Part shown: one piece after another, positions 56,028 through 64,000 of the stretch | Layout of the letters: every line of letters starts with the position of its first letter | Numbering within the stretch: position 1 is the stretch's first letter | Source: Lysobacteraceae bacterium | Lineage (GTDB): Bacteria > Pseudomonadota > Gammaproteobacteria > Nevskiales > Nevskiaceae | Assembly (NCBI GenBank): GCA_013823855.1 | Contig: PNMW01000045.1 | Span: 1 to 64,000 of the forward strand | Length of the DNA stretch: 64,000 nt | Reading direction: 5' to 3' | Translations under genes and position numbers: made by a program | Notes under the pieces: generated by a model | The model's database searches: none | Seen by the model: only the letters and a program-made list of their open reading frames with translations | Told to the model about the DNA's origin: nothing

Positions 56028-57650
56028 TCAACGCCCCGGCCCGAGCACGTCGAGGAACTCGCGAAGCTCTTCGGTCATCGGCGCGTTGACAATCAGCTTG
56101 CCGAACTCGCCGTCGGCCGGCAGCTGCAGGAAGTGCGAGTGCAGGAACATCCGCCGCAGGCCCTTGTCGCGGATCGGCTTCTGATCGTCCCGCAGGCCGT
56201 ACTTGCGGTCACCGGCGACCGGGTGGCCGAGCGCCAGCGCGTGGACGCGGATCTGATGGGTACGGCCGGAAAAGATGTGCACTTCGCAGAGCGTCGCATC
56301 CTTGTAATGCGCCTGCGGCACGAAGCGCGATTTCGACGGCTTGCCGTCTTCCTCATCAATGTCGACGAAGCGCTCGCCGCCCGGGATCGAGCGCTTGACC
56401 AGCGCGGCGTCGACATCGCGCGCCCCGCCCTGCAGGCGGCCGACGATCAGCGCGAAGTAGCGCTTGTCGGCCAGGCCGTCGCGGAACGCGCGCTGGGCGC
56501 GCAACAGGCCGGGACGGGACTTGGCCAGCAGCAATACCCCACTCGTGTCGCGATCGAGGCGATGGGCCAATTCGAGAAAGTCGTACTTGCCCCAGCCGCG
56601 CGCCGCTTCGATGACGCCGTAGGCAATGCCGGTGCCGCCGTGCGAGGCCAGCCCGGCCGGCTTGCAGATCGCCAGGTAATGCTCGTCCTCGTAGACGATG
56701 GCGTCACGCAGGCGGTTCAGGACCGCGTCCGGGGCGCGGATCTGCTCGGTCCTTTCGGCGATCCGGACCGGCGGGATGCGGATTTCCTCGCCCAACGCGA
56801 TCTTGCGATCCGGCTTGGCCCGGCCGCCGTCGACGCGTACCTGGCCGGAACGCAGGATCTGGTAGATGTGCGACTTCGGCACGCCGGGCAGACATTTCAT
56901 CAGGTAGTTGTCGATGCGCTGACCGTCCTCGTTCGGACCAACCGTCATGTGCACGACGACACTCGGCAGGTTCGCCGGCTCGGCGACCCTGGCCTTCACC
57001 GCCGCGCGCGACACCGGGTTGAACTTCGGCGCGCTGACCTTCTTTTTCGCGACCGACGACGGCCGGCCGGCAAAGGACTTTCCGAACCCAGGCTTGGCCG
57101 GACGCGGCTTTGCGGCGGCACCGCTGGCGGCCGGACGCGGCTTCGGCCGTCCGGCGGACGGCGCGGCCAGCGGACGCTCGGCGGAACGTTCAGCCGGGCG
57201 TTCGGCCGATCGGGCGGCTGCGGCGCGCGCGGTCCGCGGCGGGGCGCGCGTTGGCGCCGGACCGCTGTTCCGTTCTTCACTTTGCGGACGCGTCTTCTTG
57301 TCGAACTTGCGTGCCGGACGCTCGCTGCTTGCGACACCCGCCGGTGACGGCTTCGACGATGGCCGCGTCGCCAGCTTGTCAGCCCGGGCGGAGGACCGGG
57401 CCGGGCTCGGCGCCGGATTCAGCACATTGTTCCAGTCGCCCTTCTGGCGCGGCTGGTATGACGAACTGGCGGCAGACTTCCGGGCCGGACGCGCGCCCGG
57501 CTGGGTCGAGGAGCGGGAAGCGGCGGATTGGCGGTCAGGCTTGCGATTCAAGGCGATCTCGGCGGGGCTACGTTGCGACGGTGGTGCGTCAGGACCGAGA
57601 CGACGGTGTCCAGCGGACGGCGACGACTCGAGTGGACGACAGGACGGCAC
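56028..57650 (-). CDS. rluC: Ribosomal large subunit pseudouridine synthase C with long basic N-terminal extension
   Basis: 540 residues if GTG 57650 is used. The catalytic part (from about 232) is normal RluC: an S4 RNA-binding domain (GQRIDNYLMKCLPGVPKSHIYQILRSGQVRVDGGR) and the synthase domain with catalytic Asp in HRLDRDTSGVLLLAKS and GRTHQIRVHALALGHPV. It modifies U955, 2504 and 2580 of 23S rRNA by analogy with E. coli. The first about 230 residues are rich in Arg, Ala, Pro, Ser and Lys and look disordered. A shorter start at ATG 56948 gives a 306-residue, normal-length enzyme, so the extension may or may not be translated. Confidence 0.85.
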   Translation of the reverse strand: MPSCRPLESSPSAGHRRLGPDAPPSQRSPAEIALNRKPDRQSAASRSSTQPGARPARKSAASSSYQPRQKGDWNNVLNPAPSPARSSARADKLATRPSSKPSPAGVASSERPARKFDKKTRPQSEERNSGPAPTRAPPRTARAAAARSAERPAERSAERPLAAPSAGRPKPRPAASGAAAKPRPAKPGFGKSFAGRPSSVAKKKVSAPKFNPVSRAAVKARVAEPANLPSVVVHMTVGPNEDGQRIDNYLMKCLPGVPKSHIYQILRSGQVRVDGGRAKPDRKIALGEEIRIPPVRIAERTEQIRAPDAVLNRLRDAIVYEDEHYLAICKPAGLASHGGTGIAYGVIEAARGWGKYDFLELAHRLDRDTSGVLLLAKSRPGLLRAQRAFRDGLADKRYFALIVGRLQGGARDVDAALVKRSIPGGERFVDIDEEDGKPSKSRFVPQAHYKDATLCEVHIFSGRTHQIRVHALALGHPVAGDRKYGLRDDQKPIRDKGLRRMFLHSHFLQLPADGEFGKLIVNAPMTEELREFLDVLGPGR

Positions 57651-58041
57651 CGGGGACAGCCGGTTGGAGCCATGCCCTTGAGCGGCAACGCAAAACTACC
57701 GCATGCGGAAACTTCGTGGCACACTGCCGCGCGTCTGACGCGCAGGCGTCCGACACAAAACTCAGCGATCGGCCCATGGGCCGTCGCCGAGGCCTTGGCA
57801 GGACTCAGCGGGTGCGCATGGTAACAAACCGTCCGCCTTGCCAGCGCCAATTCCAGTACCCATCAACACGTCGACCGACATCGGGCCGGCGTCCCGCACA
57901 ATCCAGCGTTCCCGCACGAGGCGGGGATGAATCGACGATCGAACCATCACAATTTCGTAACGATCGAGGCGCGCCACAGACGCGCCGCATCCCGTGTCGC
58001 GCGGTCGAGCGTCTTCACAGACCGCTATCGAGACCGCATCA
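57651..58041. other. Divergent rluC/rne intergenic region (391 bases), rne leader
   Basis: Holds no protein gene that I can support. In E. coli the long rne leader forms hairpins by which RNase E controls its own messenger, so a similar untranslated leader is likely here. A weak candidate promoter on the plus strand is TTGGCA at about 57795 with ATGGTA 17 bases later. No strong terminator is seen. Confidence 0.4.
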
Positions 58042-61000
58042 ATGAAGAGAATCCTGATCAACGCCACACAGCGCGAAGAATTGCGCGTGGGCATCGTCGA
58101 CGGGCAGAAGCTTTACGACCTTGACATCGAACTGGCCTCGCGCGAGCAGCGCAAGTCCAACGTCTACAAGGGCAAGATCACCCGCGTCGAGCCGAGCCTC
58201 GAAGCCTGCTTCGTCGACTACGGCGCGGAGCGCCATGGCTTCCTGCCGCTGAAGGAAATCCACCGCGACTACTACCGGCCGAGCGCCGGCAATGGCAGCG
58301 GCGGCAAGGGCAACATGCGGGATCTGATCGCCGAAGGCTCGGAGATCATCGTCCAGGTCGAGAAGGAAGAGCGCGGCAACAAGGGCGCCGCGCTCACGAC
58401 CTACGTCAGCCTGGCCGGCCGCTATCTGGTGCTGATGCCGAACAACCCGAAGGCCGGCGGCATTTCCCGCCGGGTCGAGGGCGAGGAACGCGAGGAAGCG
58501 CGCGAAGCGCTGGCGGCGCTGACCATCCCTGACGGCATGGGCATCATCGTCCGCACCAACGGCATCGGCCGTTCGGCGCCGGAACTGCAGACCGATCTCG
58601 ACCAGCTCGCCGACACCTGGGGCCGGATCACCCAGGCGGCCAGCGAGCTGCCGGCGCCGTTCCCGCTGTACAAGGAAAACAACGTCGTGCTGCGCGCGCT
58701 GCGCGACTACCTGCGCCCGGACATCGGCGAGGTGATCGTCGACAACGCCGAAATCTACGAGGAAGCCCGGGCGCAGATGGAGCGCTCGATGCCGGCCGAG
58801 AAGCACAAGCTCAAGCTGTACCGCGACGACATCCCGCTGTTCTCTCGCTACCAGGTCGAAAGCCAGATCGAATCGGCGCACGAGCGCATGGTCCGCCTGC
58901 CGTCCGGCGGCTCGATCGTCATCGACCACACCGAAGCGCTGACCGCGATCGACATCAACTCGGCGAAGGCGACCGGCGGTGGCGGCATCGAGGAAACCGC
59001 GCTGCAGACCAATCTGGAAGCGGCCGAGGAAATCGCCCGCCAGCTGCGCCTGCGGGACTTGGGCGGCCTGATCGTGATCGATTTCATCGACATGAACTCG
59101 ACCAAGAACCAGCGCGAGGTCGAAAAGGCGGTGCAGGAAGCCTGCGACATCGACCGCGCCCGCGTGCAGGTCGGCCGCCTGAGCCGCTTCGGCCTGCTCG
59201 AAATGAGCCGCCAGCGCCTGCGCCCCTCACTCTCCGAACACACCCAGATCGCCTGCCCGCGCTGCGAAGGCCGCGGCCAGATCCGCTCGGTCGAATCGCT
59301 GGCGCTGGCCGCGCTGCGCCTGATCGAGGAGGAGTGCATGAAGGACCGCACCGGCCGCGTGATCGCGCAGCTGCCGGTCGATGTCGCCACCTTCCTGCTC
59401 AACGAGAAGCGCGGCGTGATCGCCGAGCTGGAATCGCGCTACCTGGTGGTCGTCACCCTGGTCCCGAACGAAACCCTGGAGACGCCGAAGTACGAAATCC
59501 TGCGGATCCGCACCGATCACTTAACGCAGGACAACAACGCCGGCATGAGCTATCGCCTGCCGCAGGATTTCAAGGCCGAAGCCCGCGCCGCGCTGGTCGG
59601 CAGCGGCACGCCGCAGGGTCCGCGCAGCGCCTCGGGAGATGCCGCCGTCAAGGCGCTGCTGCCGAACGCCCCGGCCCCGCTGCCGCTCGATGCGCCGGAT
59701 CCGACGGTCGCCGCGCCGGCCGCCGCCAAGGCGCAGGTGCCGGCCCCGGTCGCCGTGATGCAGCCGGTCGTCTCCGGCGGCGGCTTCTTCGCCTGGCTGG
59801 GCCGCCTGTTCGGCTTCGGCAAGCGCGCCAGCGCCGACGGCAAGCCGAACGCGAAGGGCAACGACGGCAACAGCCGCGGCGGCAACGCCCAGCGACAGCA
59901 GCAGTCGCCGCAGCGCAATGGTGGTCAGCCGCAGGGCGGCCAGCAGCGCAATGGCCGTGACGGGGGCCGTGATGGCAACCGCGACGGCCGTCGTGATGGC
60001 GGCGGCCGTCCGCAGGACGGTCAGCAGCGCCGCGAGAATGGCCGCGATGGCAGCCGTGACGGCAATCGCGATGGCCGTCGCGACGGCGCCCGTCCGCCGC
60101 AGGACGGTCAGCCGCAGCCGCGCCGCGATGGCCGCAACGGCAACGAGGCACGCGCCGACGGCGGCAACAACAACCGGCCGCAGCACCCGAACCAGAACGG
60201 CGGCCAGAATCGCCAGGACGGTCGAGGCGAAACTCGCGGGGAAGGTCGCGGCCAGCAGCAGCCGCGTCAGCCGCGTCCGCCGCAGAGCCAGAATCCGCGG
60301 CCCGCGCAGGCCCCCGCCAATGCCAATGCCAATGCCAATACCGACGGCGAACTGCCGGCCACTGCCGTCGCAGCCGCCGCAGCGGTGATCAGCGCGCCCG
60401 TCGCCGCCGATGCGGCAGTGGCGGCATCGGTCGAATCGATGAGCACGCTGCTGGCCTCGGCCAGCGTCGACAACCCGGCCGAAGGCGAAGCCGCTGCGGG
60501 CGCGACCGATCCGGCCGGCACCGGCGGCGAGCCGCGCGAGGGCAGCGGTCGCCGTGGCCGCCGTGGTCGTCGCGGTCGCGGCCGCGGCCGCAACGGGGAA
60601 GGCGGCGAGCGCAATCCGAACGCCCAGCCGGGCAGCGAGGGTGACGGCAGCGATGACGGCGCCGAAGGTGACGACAGCGACGCCGCCTTCAGCAGCGTGA
60701 ACGGTGGCGACGAGATCCCGCCGATGTTCGATCCGTCGGCCATCGAAGCGGTGCCGGCCAGCGACGAGCCGGGCTATGCGCCGCGCCGCGACCAGCGCCC
60801 GGTGCGGATCGAGGCCGCCGCCGTGGTCGCCGCCGAGGCCAGTGCCGTCTCGCCGGTGGCCGAAGCCGCCGCCATCAGCGATGCACCGAGCGTCGTCGCC
60901 GTGGCCGACGCGGTGATTGCCCCGGTGGCGGCAGTCAGCGAAGCGCGGGCGATCGAGGCCCCGGTGGCCACGCTCGTCGAGCAGCCTGCAGCGCCGGCGC

Positions 61001-61356
61001 TCGAAGTCGCCGATGCGGTCACGGCGCCTGCCGAGCCGGCGCCGGTCGTCGTCGAGGTCGCGGAAGTCGTGGCCGCCGCGCCGGTGCTTGAAGCGCCTGA
61101 GGTCGAGGCGCTGGCGGCCGTGGCCGAAGCCGAGGCGGTGGCGGTGGCGGCGGCACCGGAAGCACTGATGGCCGTTGCCGAACCGGCGATCGTGGCAGCG
61201 GCCGAAGCGCCGGCCGTCGTGGACGAGATCGCCGCCGCGCCGGCAGCGGAAGTCGCACCCGTAGCGGTCGTGACGGCGGAGGCGCCGGCAGCGGACGCCG
61301 TCGCCATCACGGCCAGCGGTGACGACGCCGAAAAGAAGCCCGACGCGGTCGCCTGA
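58042..61356 (+). CDS. rne: Ribonuclease E
   Basis: 1104 residues from ATG 58042. N-terminal half: S1 domain (about 36-125, [23 protein letters not shown]), DNase-I-like domain with catalytic Asp304 (AIDINSAK) and Asp347 (VIDFIDM), and Zn-link cysteines C405 and C408 in CPRCEG. Single-strand endonuclease and degradosome scaffold. C-terminal half is disordered: RDG-rich repeats at about 638-690, then an Arg-rich patch [16 protein letters not shown] near 835, and a long Ala/Val/Glu-rich tail. The amphipathic membrane anchor and helicase/enolase sites of E. coli are not recognisable by eye. Followed by a good terminator. Confidence 0.96.
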   Translation: MKRILINATQREELRVGIVDGQKLYDLDIELASREQRKSNVYKGKITRVEPSLEACFVDYGAERHGFLPLKEIHRDYYRPSAGNGSGGKGNMRDLIAEGSEIIVQVEKEERGNKGAALTTYVSLAGRYLVLMPNNPKAGGISRRVEGEEREEAREALAALTIPDGMGIIVRTNGIGRSAPELQTDLDQLADTWGRITQAASELPAPFPLYKENNVVLRALRDYLRPDIGEVIVDNAEIYEEARAQMERSMPAEKHKLKLYRDDIPLFSRYQVESQIESAHERMVRLPSGGSIVIDHTEALTAIDINSAKATGGGGIEETALQTNLEAAEEIARQLRLRDLGGLIVIDFIDMNSTKNQREVEKAVQEACDIDRARVQVGRLSRFGLLEMSRQRLRPSLSEHTQIACPRCEGRGQIRSVESLALAALRLIEEECMKDRTGRVIAQLPVDVATFLLNEKRGVIAELESRYLVVVTLVPNETLETPKYEILRIRTDHLTQDNNAGMSYRLPQDFKAEARAALVGSGTPQGPRSASGDAAVKALLPNAPAPLPLDAPDPTVAAPAAAKAQVPAPVAVMQPVVSGGGFFAWLGRLFGFGKRASADGKPNAKGNDGNSRGGNAQRQQQSPQRNGGQPQGGQQRNGRDGGRDGNRDGRRDGGGRPQDGQQRRENGRDGSRDGNRDGRRDGARPPQDGQPQPRRDGRNGNEARADGGNNNRPQHPNQNGGQNRQDGRGETRGEGRGQQQPRQPRPPQSQNPRPAQAPANANANANTDGELPATAVAAAAAVISAPVAADAAVAASVESMSTLLASASVDNPAEGEAAAGATDPAGTGGEPREGSGRRGRRGRRGRGRGRNGEGGERNPNAQPGSEGDGSDDGAEGDDSDAAFSSVNGGDEIPPMFDPSAIEAVPASDEPGYAPRRDQRPVRIEAAAVVAAEASAVSPVAEAAAISDAPSVVAVADAVIAPVAAVSEARAIEAPVATLVEQPAAPALEVADAVTAPAEPAPVVVEVAEVVAAAPVLEAPEVEALAAVAEAEAVAVAAAPEALMAVAEPAIVAAAEAPAVVDEIAAAPAAEVAPVAVVTAEAPAADAVAITASGDDAEKKPDAVA
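59950..60111 (+). repeat. Tandem repeat inside rne encoding RDG-rich segments
   Basis: Two copies of an about 87-base unit (59950-60036 and 60037-60111) encode NGRDG(G/S)[11 protein letters not shown] followed by a Pro-Gln-Asp-Gly stretch. Synonymous differences between units show that it is not a very recent duplication. RGG/RDG-like segments usually bind RNA. Confidence 0.7.
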
Positions 61357-61380
61357 TCGCCCGCGGCCGGGACACAAGAA

Positions 61381-61406
61381 AGCCGCGTCGAAGGACGCGG
61401 CTTTTT
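61381..61406 (+). terminator. Rho-independent terminator of rne
   Basis: AGCCGCGTC, loop GAAG, GACGCGGCT followed by TTTTT: a perfect 9-base-pair stem with T-run, 24 bases after the rne stop. It also lies just past the convergent phosphatase gene. Confidence 0.85.
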
Positions 61407-61477
61407 TCGTCACGGCATTTGAAATGCGCCCTGTTTCCGGCAAGGCTGCAGGGCTTGCGTCGCGCGCCCTCGCTCGC

Positions 61478-62170
61478 CTACTCGCGGCGCAGGATGCGGT
61501 CGACCAGCTGGTTGGCCCAGAAATTCGATTTGAACGATGCCGTCACCGAGACCGGGTCGTAATGGTTGGCGACCCAGTCGGGAAACGTCGTGCCCGGATG
61601 CGCGGCGAGGTGATCCCGATAGCTATGGAAGACCTGATCGAGCACGCCGGTCTTGGCCGCCTTGATGTGGCCATGACGCCAGAAATCGAGCTGGCGCATC
61701 GCCGTCGCGAAGCTGGCTCCGCGCAGCAGCAGGAAGATCGTCGACACCATGCCGGCGCGATCCGCACCGGACTTGCAGTGGATCAGCAGCGGCTTCGGCA
61801 GGCTGTCGAGCAGGCTGATAATTTCCAGCAACTCGTCGCGCTGCGGCGCGCTGCGCGAACCGATCGGGAAATGCACCAGCCGCAGGCCGATGCGCTTGCA
61901 GGTGTCCCATTCGAGCTGGTTCGAGCCGAGATGGGTCTCGTTGCCGCGCAGGCTCAGCACTGTCTGGATGCCGGCTCTTTGCGCAGCGCGCAGCTGGTAC
62001 GGCATCGGATGCCCGCAGCGGTGCAGCTCCGGCGTGATCCGCAACCGGGTGTTGTAGATGAAGCGGAAGATCGAATGGTCGACGAACAGCATGTTCAGCC
62101 AAGCCCGGAACCGCGGCCAGGGCGTCAGCAGCGGCAGATCCGGCGGCAGCACCGCGGTACGACGACTCAT
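61478..62170 (-). CDS. Dual-specificity/tyrosine-phosphatase-like protein
   Basis: 230 residues from ATG 62170. Contains the phosphatase loop HCKSGADRAG with Cys132 and Arg138 (C-x5-R), and an upstream TVLSLRGNE strand as in the VH1/DSP fold; the usual general-acid Asp is not obvious by eye. The start overlaps the kdsB stop as ATGA, so it is cotranscribed with the LPS-related genes lpxK, trm112-like and kdsB. Pseudomonads have a low-molecular-weight tyrosine phosphatase gene at the equivalent place, a different fold. Substrate unknown. Confidence 0.8.
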   Translation of the reverse strand: MSRRTAVLPPDLPLLTPWPRFRAWLNMLFVDHSIFRFIYNTRLRITPELHRCGHPMPYQLRAAQRAGIQTVLSLRGNETHLGSNQLEWDTCKRIGLRLVHFPIGSRSAPQRDELLEIISLLDSLPKPLLIHCKSGADRAGMVSTIFLLLRGASFATAMRQLDFWRHGHIKAAKTGVLDQVFHSYRDHLAAHPGTTFPDWVANHYDPVSVTASFKSNFWANQLVDRILRRE

Positions 62171-62937
62171 GCCCGCGCCTCCAGCAGGGCGGCAACGGCC
62201 TGAAGGTCGGCCTCGGTGTCGACCCCGCGGGGCGGCGGCACGTCCGACACGCCGACCGCGATCCGCAGGCCGGCTTCCAGTGCCCGCAGCTGCTCCAGCG
62301 CTTCGCAGTTTTCCAGCGACGAGGCCGGCAACTGGCTGAAGCGGCGCAACGCGCCCACCCGGTAGGCGTACAGGCCGATGTGGCGGAACGCCAGGCCGGC
62401 AGGCAGCGGCGACGTCAGGCTGGCGCCTTCGCGCTTCCACGGAATCGGCGCCCGCGAAAAATACAGCGCGTGGCCATTGGCGGCGCGCACCACTTTGACG
62501 ACGTTCGGGTTCAGCCAGTCTTCGAGCGCGTGCAGCGGATGGCACAGCGTGGCGATGTCGGCAGCCGGGTCGTCGGCCAGCAGGCGCGCCGCCTCGATCA
62601 CCATCGCCGCCGGCATCAGCGGCTCGTCGCCCTGCAGGTTGACGACGATCTCCTCATCGGCCCAGCCGGCTCGCGTCGCGATCTCGTTGACCCGGTCGGT
62701 GCCGGACTGATGGGCCGGATCGGTCATCCGCACGTCGGCGCCGAAGCCGGCGCATACGGCCTGCACGTCGGCATCGTCGGCGGCGATGGTCACGGCGGCA
62801 GGACCGGCGACCGCGCAGGCCGCCTGCCAGGTCCACTGCACCATCGGCTTGCCGGCCAGATCGCGCAGCACCTTGCGCGGCAGGCGGGTCGAGCCGAGCC
62901 GTGCCGGGACGACGATGCGGAACGCCGGACCGCTCAC
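62167..62937 (-). CDS. kdsB: 3-deoxy-manno-octulosonate cytidylyltransferase
   Basis: 256 residues from GTG 62937. Nucleotidyltransferase motif [19 protein letters not shown] (residues 6-24), [11 protein letters not shown] near residue 98, and [10 protein letters not shown] near 157. It activates Kdo with CTP for attachment to lipid A. The GTG overlaps the trm112-like stop (GTGA) and its own stop overlaps the phosphatase start, so the genes are one tight operon. Start chosen at GTG because it gives the normal KdsB N-terminus. Confidence 0.95.
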   Translation of the reverse strand: MSGPAFRIVVPARLGSTRLPRKVLRDLAGKPMVQWTWQAACAVAGPAAVTIAADDADVQAVCAGFGADVRMTDPAHQSGTDRVNEIATRAGWADEEIVVNLQGDEPLMPAAMVIEAARLLADDPAADIATLCHPLHALEDWLNPNVVKVVRAANGHALYFSRAPIPWKREGASLTSPLPAGLAFRHIGLYAYRVGALRRFSQLPASSLENCEALEQLRALEAGLRIAVGVSDVPPPRGVDTEADLQAVAALLEARA

Positions 62938-63113
62938 TTCAGCTCGTCGTCGCGCAGCGGCCGGGCTTCCTCTTCGAGCATCACCGGAATGCCGTCGCGC
63001 ACCGGATAAGCGAGGCGCGAGGCCTTGCACCACAGTTCCTGGACATCCGGATGCCAGGTCAGCGGTCCCTTGGTGACCGGGCAGACGAGGATGTCGAGCA
63101 GGCGCTTGTCCAT
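62934..63113 (-). CDS. Trm112/YcaR-like zinc-ribbon-type small protein
   Basis: 59 residues from ATG 63113: [18 protein letters not shown], then [27 protein letters not shown]. Family members lie between lpxK and kdsB in many proteobacteria. Here two cysteines (C11 and C29) remain of the zinc-type set. Related Trm112 proteins activate methyltransferases in eukaryotes; the bacterial role is not established. Overlaps kdsB by 4 bases and follows lpxK by 4. Confidence 0.9.
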   Translation of the reverse strand: MDKRLLDILVCPVTKGPLTWHPDVQELWCKASRLAYPVRDGIPVMLEEEARPLRDDELK

Positions 63114-63117
63114 GGAT

Positions 63118-64000
63118 TCAGAAGGATTTTCGAGGAAGGCTGGAGAGCAATTTTCGCACATGCGCCGTGTCGGCCTCGCCAAACCGCGCCTCGGCCGGCA
63201 CCCACCACAGCCCCGGTCGCGCGAACGCGGCGCACTTCACCGCGTCCTTCTCGGTCATCAGCACCGGCACCGCATCGCCGGACGCGAGATCGCTGGCGAC
63301 GTAGCGATGATGGTCCGGGAACGGTTGCGGGATCACGACAAGACCCGCGGCTTCCAGCGCCGCGAAGAAGCGCTGCGGGTGGCCGATGCCGGCGATGGCG
63401 CGAACTGGCCGGCCCGTGAACGACGACAGCGGCCTTGCATCACCGCTGTCCAGCGCCAGCGCCCGTTCGATGACCAGCTGCATCGCGAACTGCGGCTTGC
63501 CATGCGCCGGGAGTTCTGCAGCGAGCAGGCCGTTGACGATCACCGCAGCGACGCGCGCCAGCCGCGACGCCGGTTCGCGCAGCGGCCCGGCCGGCAGCCG
63601 CGCGCCGTTGCCGAGGCCGCGCGCGCCGTCGATCACGCAGAACTCGAGATCGCGGGCCAGCCGGTAGTGCTGCAGGCCGTCGTCGGCGATCAGCAGGTCG
63701 ACGCCGTCCTGCTCGATCAGCAGCCTTCCGGCCACGACGCGATCCGGCGCCACCGCCACCGGCACGCCGGTGCGGCGGGCGATCAGCACCGGCTCGTCAC
63801 CACAGTCGGCCGGATCGGTGCTCGCGGTAACACGCAGCGGATAATGCGCGGCACGACCACCGTAGCCGCGACTGATCACGCCGGGCCGGAAGCCGAGCGC
63901 GATCGCCTGTTCGACCAGCCAGACCGTCACCGGCGTCTTGCCGGTGCCGCCGACGCTGATGTTGCCGACCACGACCACCGGCACCGGCAGGCGCACGGCA
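63118..64000 (-). CDS. lpxK: Tetraacyldisaccharide 4'-kinase, LpxK (5' truncated by the window edge)
   Basis: At least 294 residues; the frame continues past the right edge, so about 40-50 N-terminal residues are missing. Walker [14 protein letters not shown] is close to the cut, followed by GVISRGYGG and [16 protein letters not shown], all diagnostic for LpxK. It phosphorylates the lipid A precursor at the 4' position at the inner membrane. The stop is 4 bases before the trm112-like start. First gene seen of the lipid A / Kdo operon, perhaps preceded by msbA and exbBD beyond the window. Confidence 0.95.
   Translation of the reverse strand, partial: AVRLPVPVVVVGNISVGGTGKTPVTVWLVEQAIALGFRPGVISRGYGGRAAHYPLRVTASTDPADCGDEPVLIARRTGVPVAVAPDRVVAGRLLIEQDGVDLLIADDGLQHYRLARDLEFCVIDGARGLGNGARLPAGPLREPASRLARVAAVIVNGLLAAELPAHGKPQFAMQLVIERALALDSGDARPLSSFTGRPVRAIAGIGHPQRFFAALEAAGLVVIPQPFPDHHRYVASDLASGDAVPVLMTEKDAVKCAAFARPGLWWVPAEARFGEADTAHVRKLLSSLPRKSF

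Noticed and set aside
59950..60111. CRISPR-like array in the repeat-rich region of rne
   Set aside because: The repeats are in frame, encode RDG-rich protein segments and have no spacers; no cas genes are in the window.

Overview
The window is a 64 kb piece of a GC-rich gammaproteobacterial chromosome. Complete hopanoid genes, a CYP153-type cytochrome P450 with its ferredoxin, a FadL-type porin, and the order lpxK / trm112-like / kdsB / phosphatase / rne / rluC / HAD phosphatase / maf (a pseudomonad-like arrangement) together suggest an aerobic, oligotrophic, hydrocarbon-using lineage such as the Nevskiales (Solimonas / Nevskia / Hydrocarboniphaga relatives). That placement is inference. No insertion sequence, prophage, CRISPR array or rRNA is present, so this is mostly core chromosome with a few accessory insertions.

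Layout. 1-8.2 kb: hopanoid locus. hpnJ (cut by the window edge), hpnK and hpnL run rightward and converge on a leftward operon of squalene synthase, squalene-hopene cyclase (shc), hpnG and hpnA. A hairpin-forming repeat lies at the convergence point. 8.4-10 kb: apt and ispA are divergent; ispA supplies farnesyl diphosphate to the hopanoid pathway. 10-17.7 kb: a complete fructose regulon, fruB-fruK-fruA-oprB, read away from the LacI-type regulator fruR, with two operator-like palindromes between them. 17.8-19.3 kb: modA-modB without a modC. 19.4-22.6 kb: accessory stretch with a Fic protein preceded by three matching operator-like dyads, an aldo/keto reductase, and a toxin-antitoxin pair preceded by a tandem operator. 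22.8-24.8 kb: trmB, thiG, thiS and a tRNA-Gly(CCC). 24.9-30.9 kb: outer-membrane protein, ketopantoate-reductase-like enzyme plus MFS carrier, RcsF-like lipoprotein, YegD-type Hsp70 and a small Trp-rich protein. 31-33.1 kb: groES-groEL with a recognisable promoter and CIRCE-like element.

33.2-41 kb: probable alkane module. A MalT/AlkS-type ATPase-LuxR regulator is divergent from CYP153, a [2Fe-2S] ferredoxin and a FadL-type channel, followed by a FadI-type thiolase. The genes could import, terminally hydroxylate and then beta-oxidise an aliphatic substrate; the ferredoxin reductase is not here. 41.2-46.5 kb: an ECF sigma factor of the kinase-linked type, a large Ser/Thr kinase with periplasmic-repeat architecture, a small secreted protein and an M23 peptidase. 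46.6-52.3 kb: amino-acid permease, alanine/glycine:cation symporter, O-acetylhomoserine sulfhydrylase and ferrochelatase. 52.4-54.3 kb: a thrombospondin-type-3 repeat protein. 54.4-64 kb: maf, HAD phosphatase, rluC with a 230-residue basic extension, rne, a dual-specificity-type phosphatase, kdsB, a Trm112-like protein and lpxK (cut by the right edge).

Most striking points: the putative alkane module with an AlkS-like divergent regulator, the Fic gene with three helically phased dyads, the tandem TTGC-N3-GCAA operator of the toxin-antitoxin pair, the sigma/kinase pair, the single-enzyme squalene route, and a family of intergenic CAAAGGCGC inverted repeats sitting at convergent gene ends.
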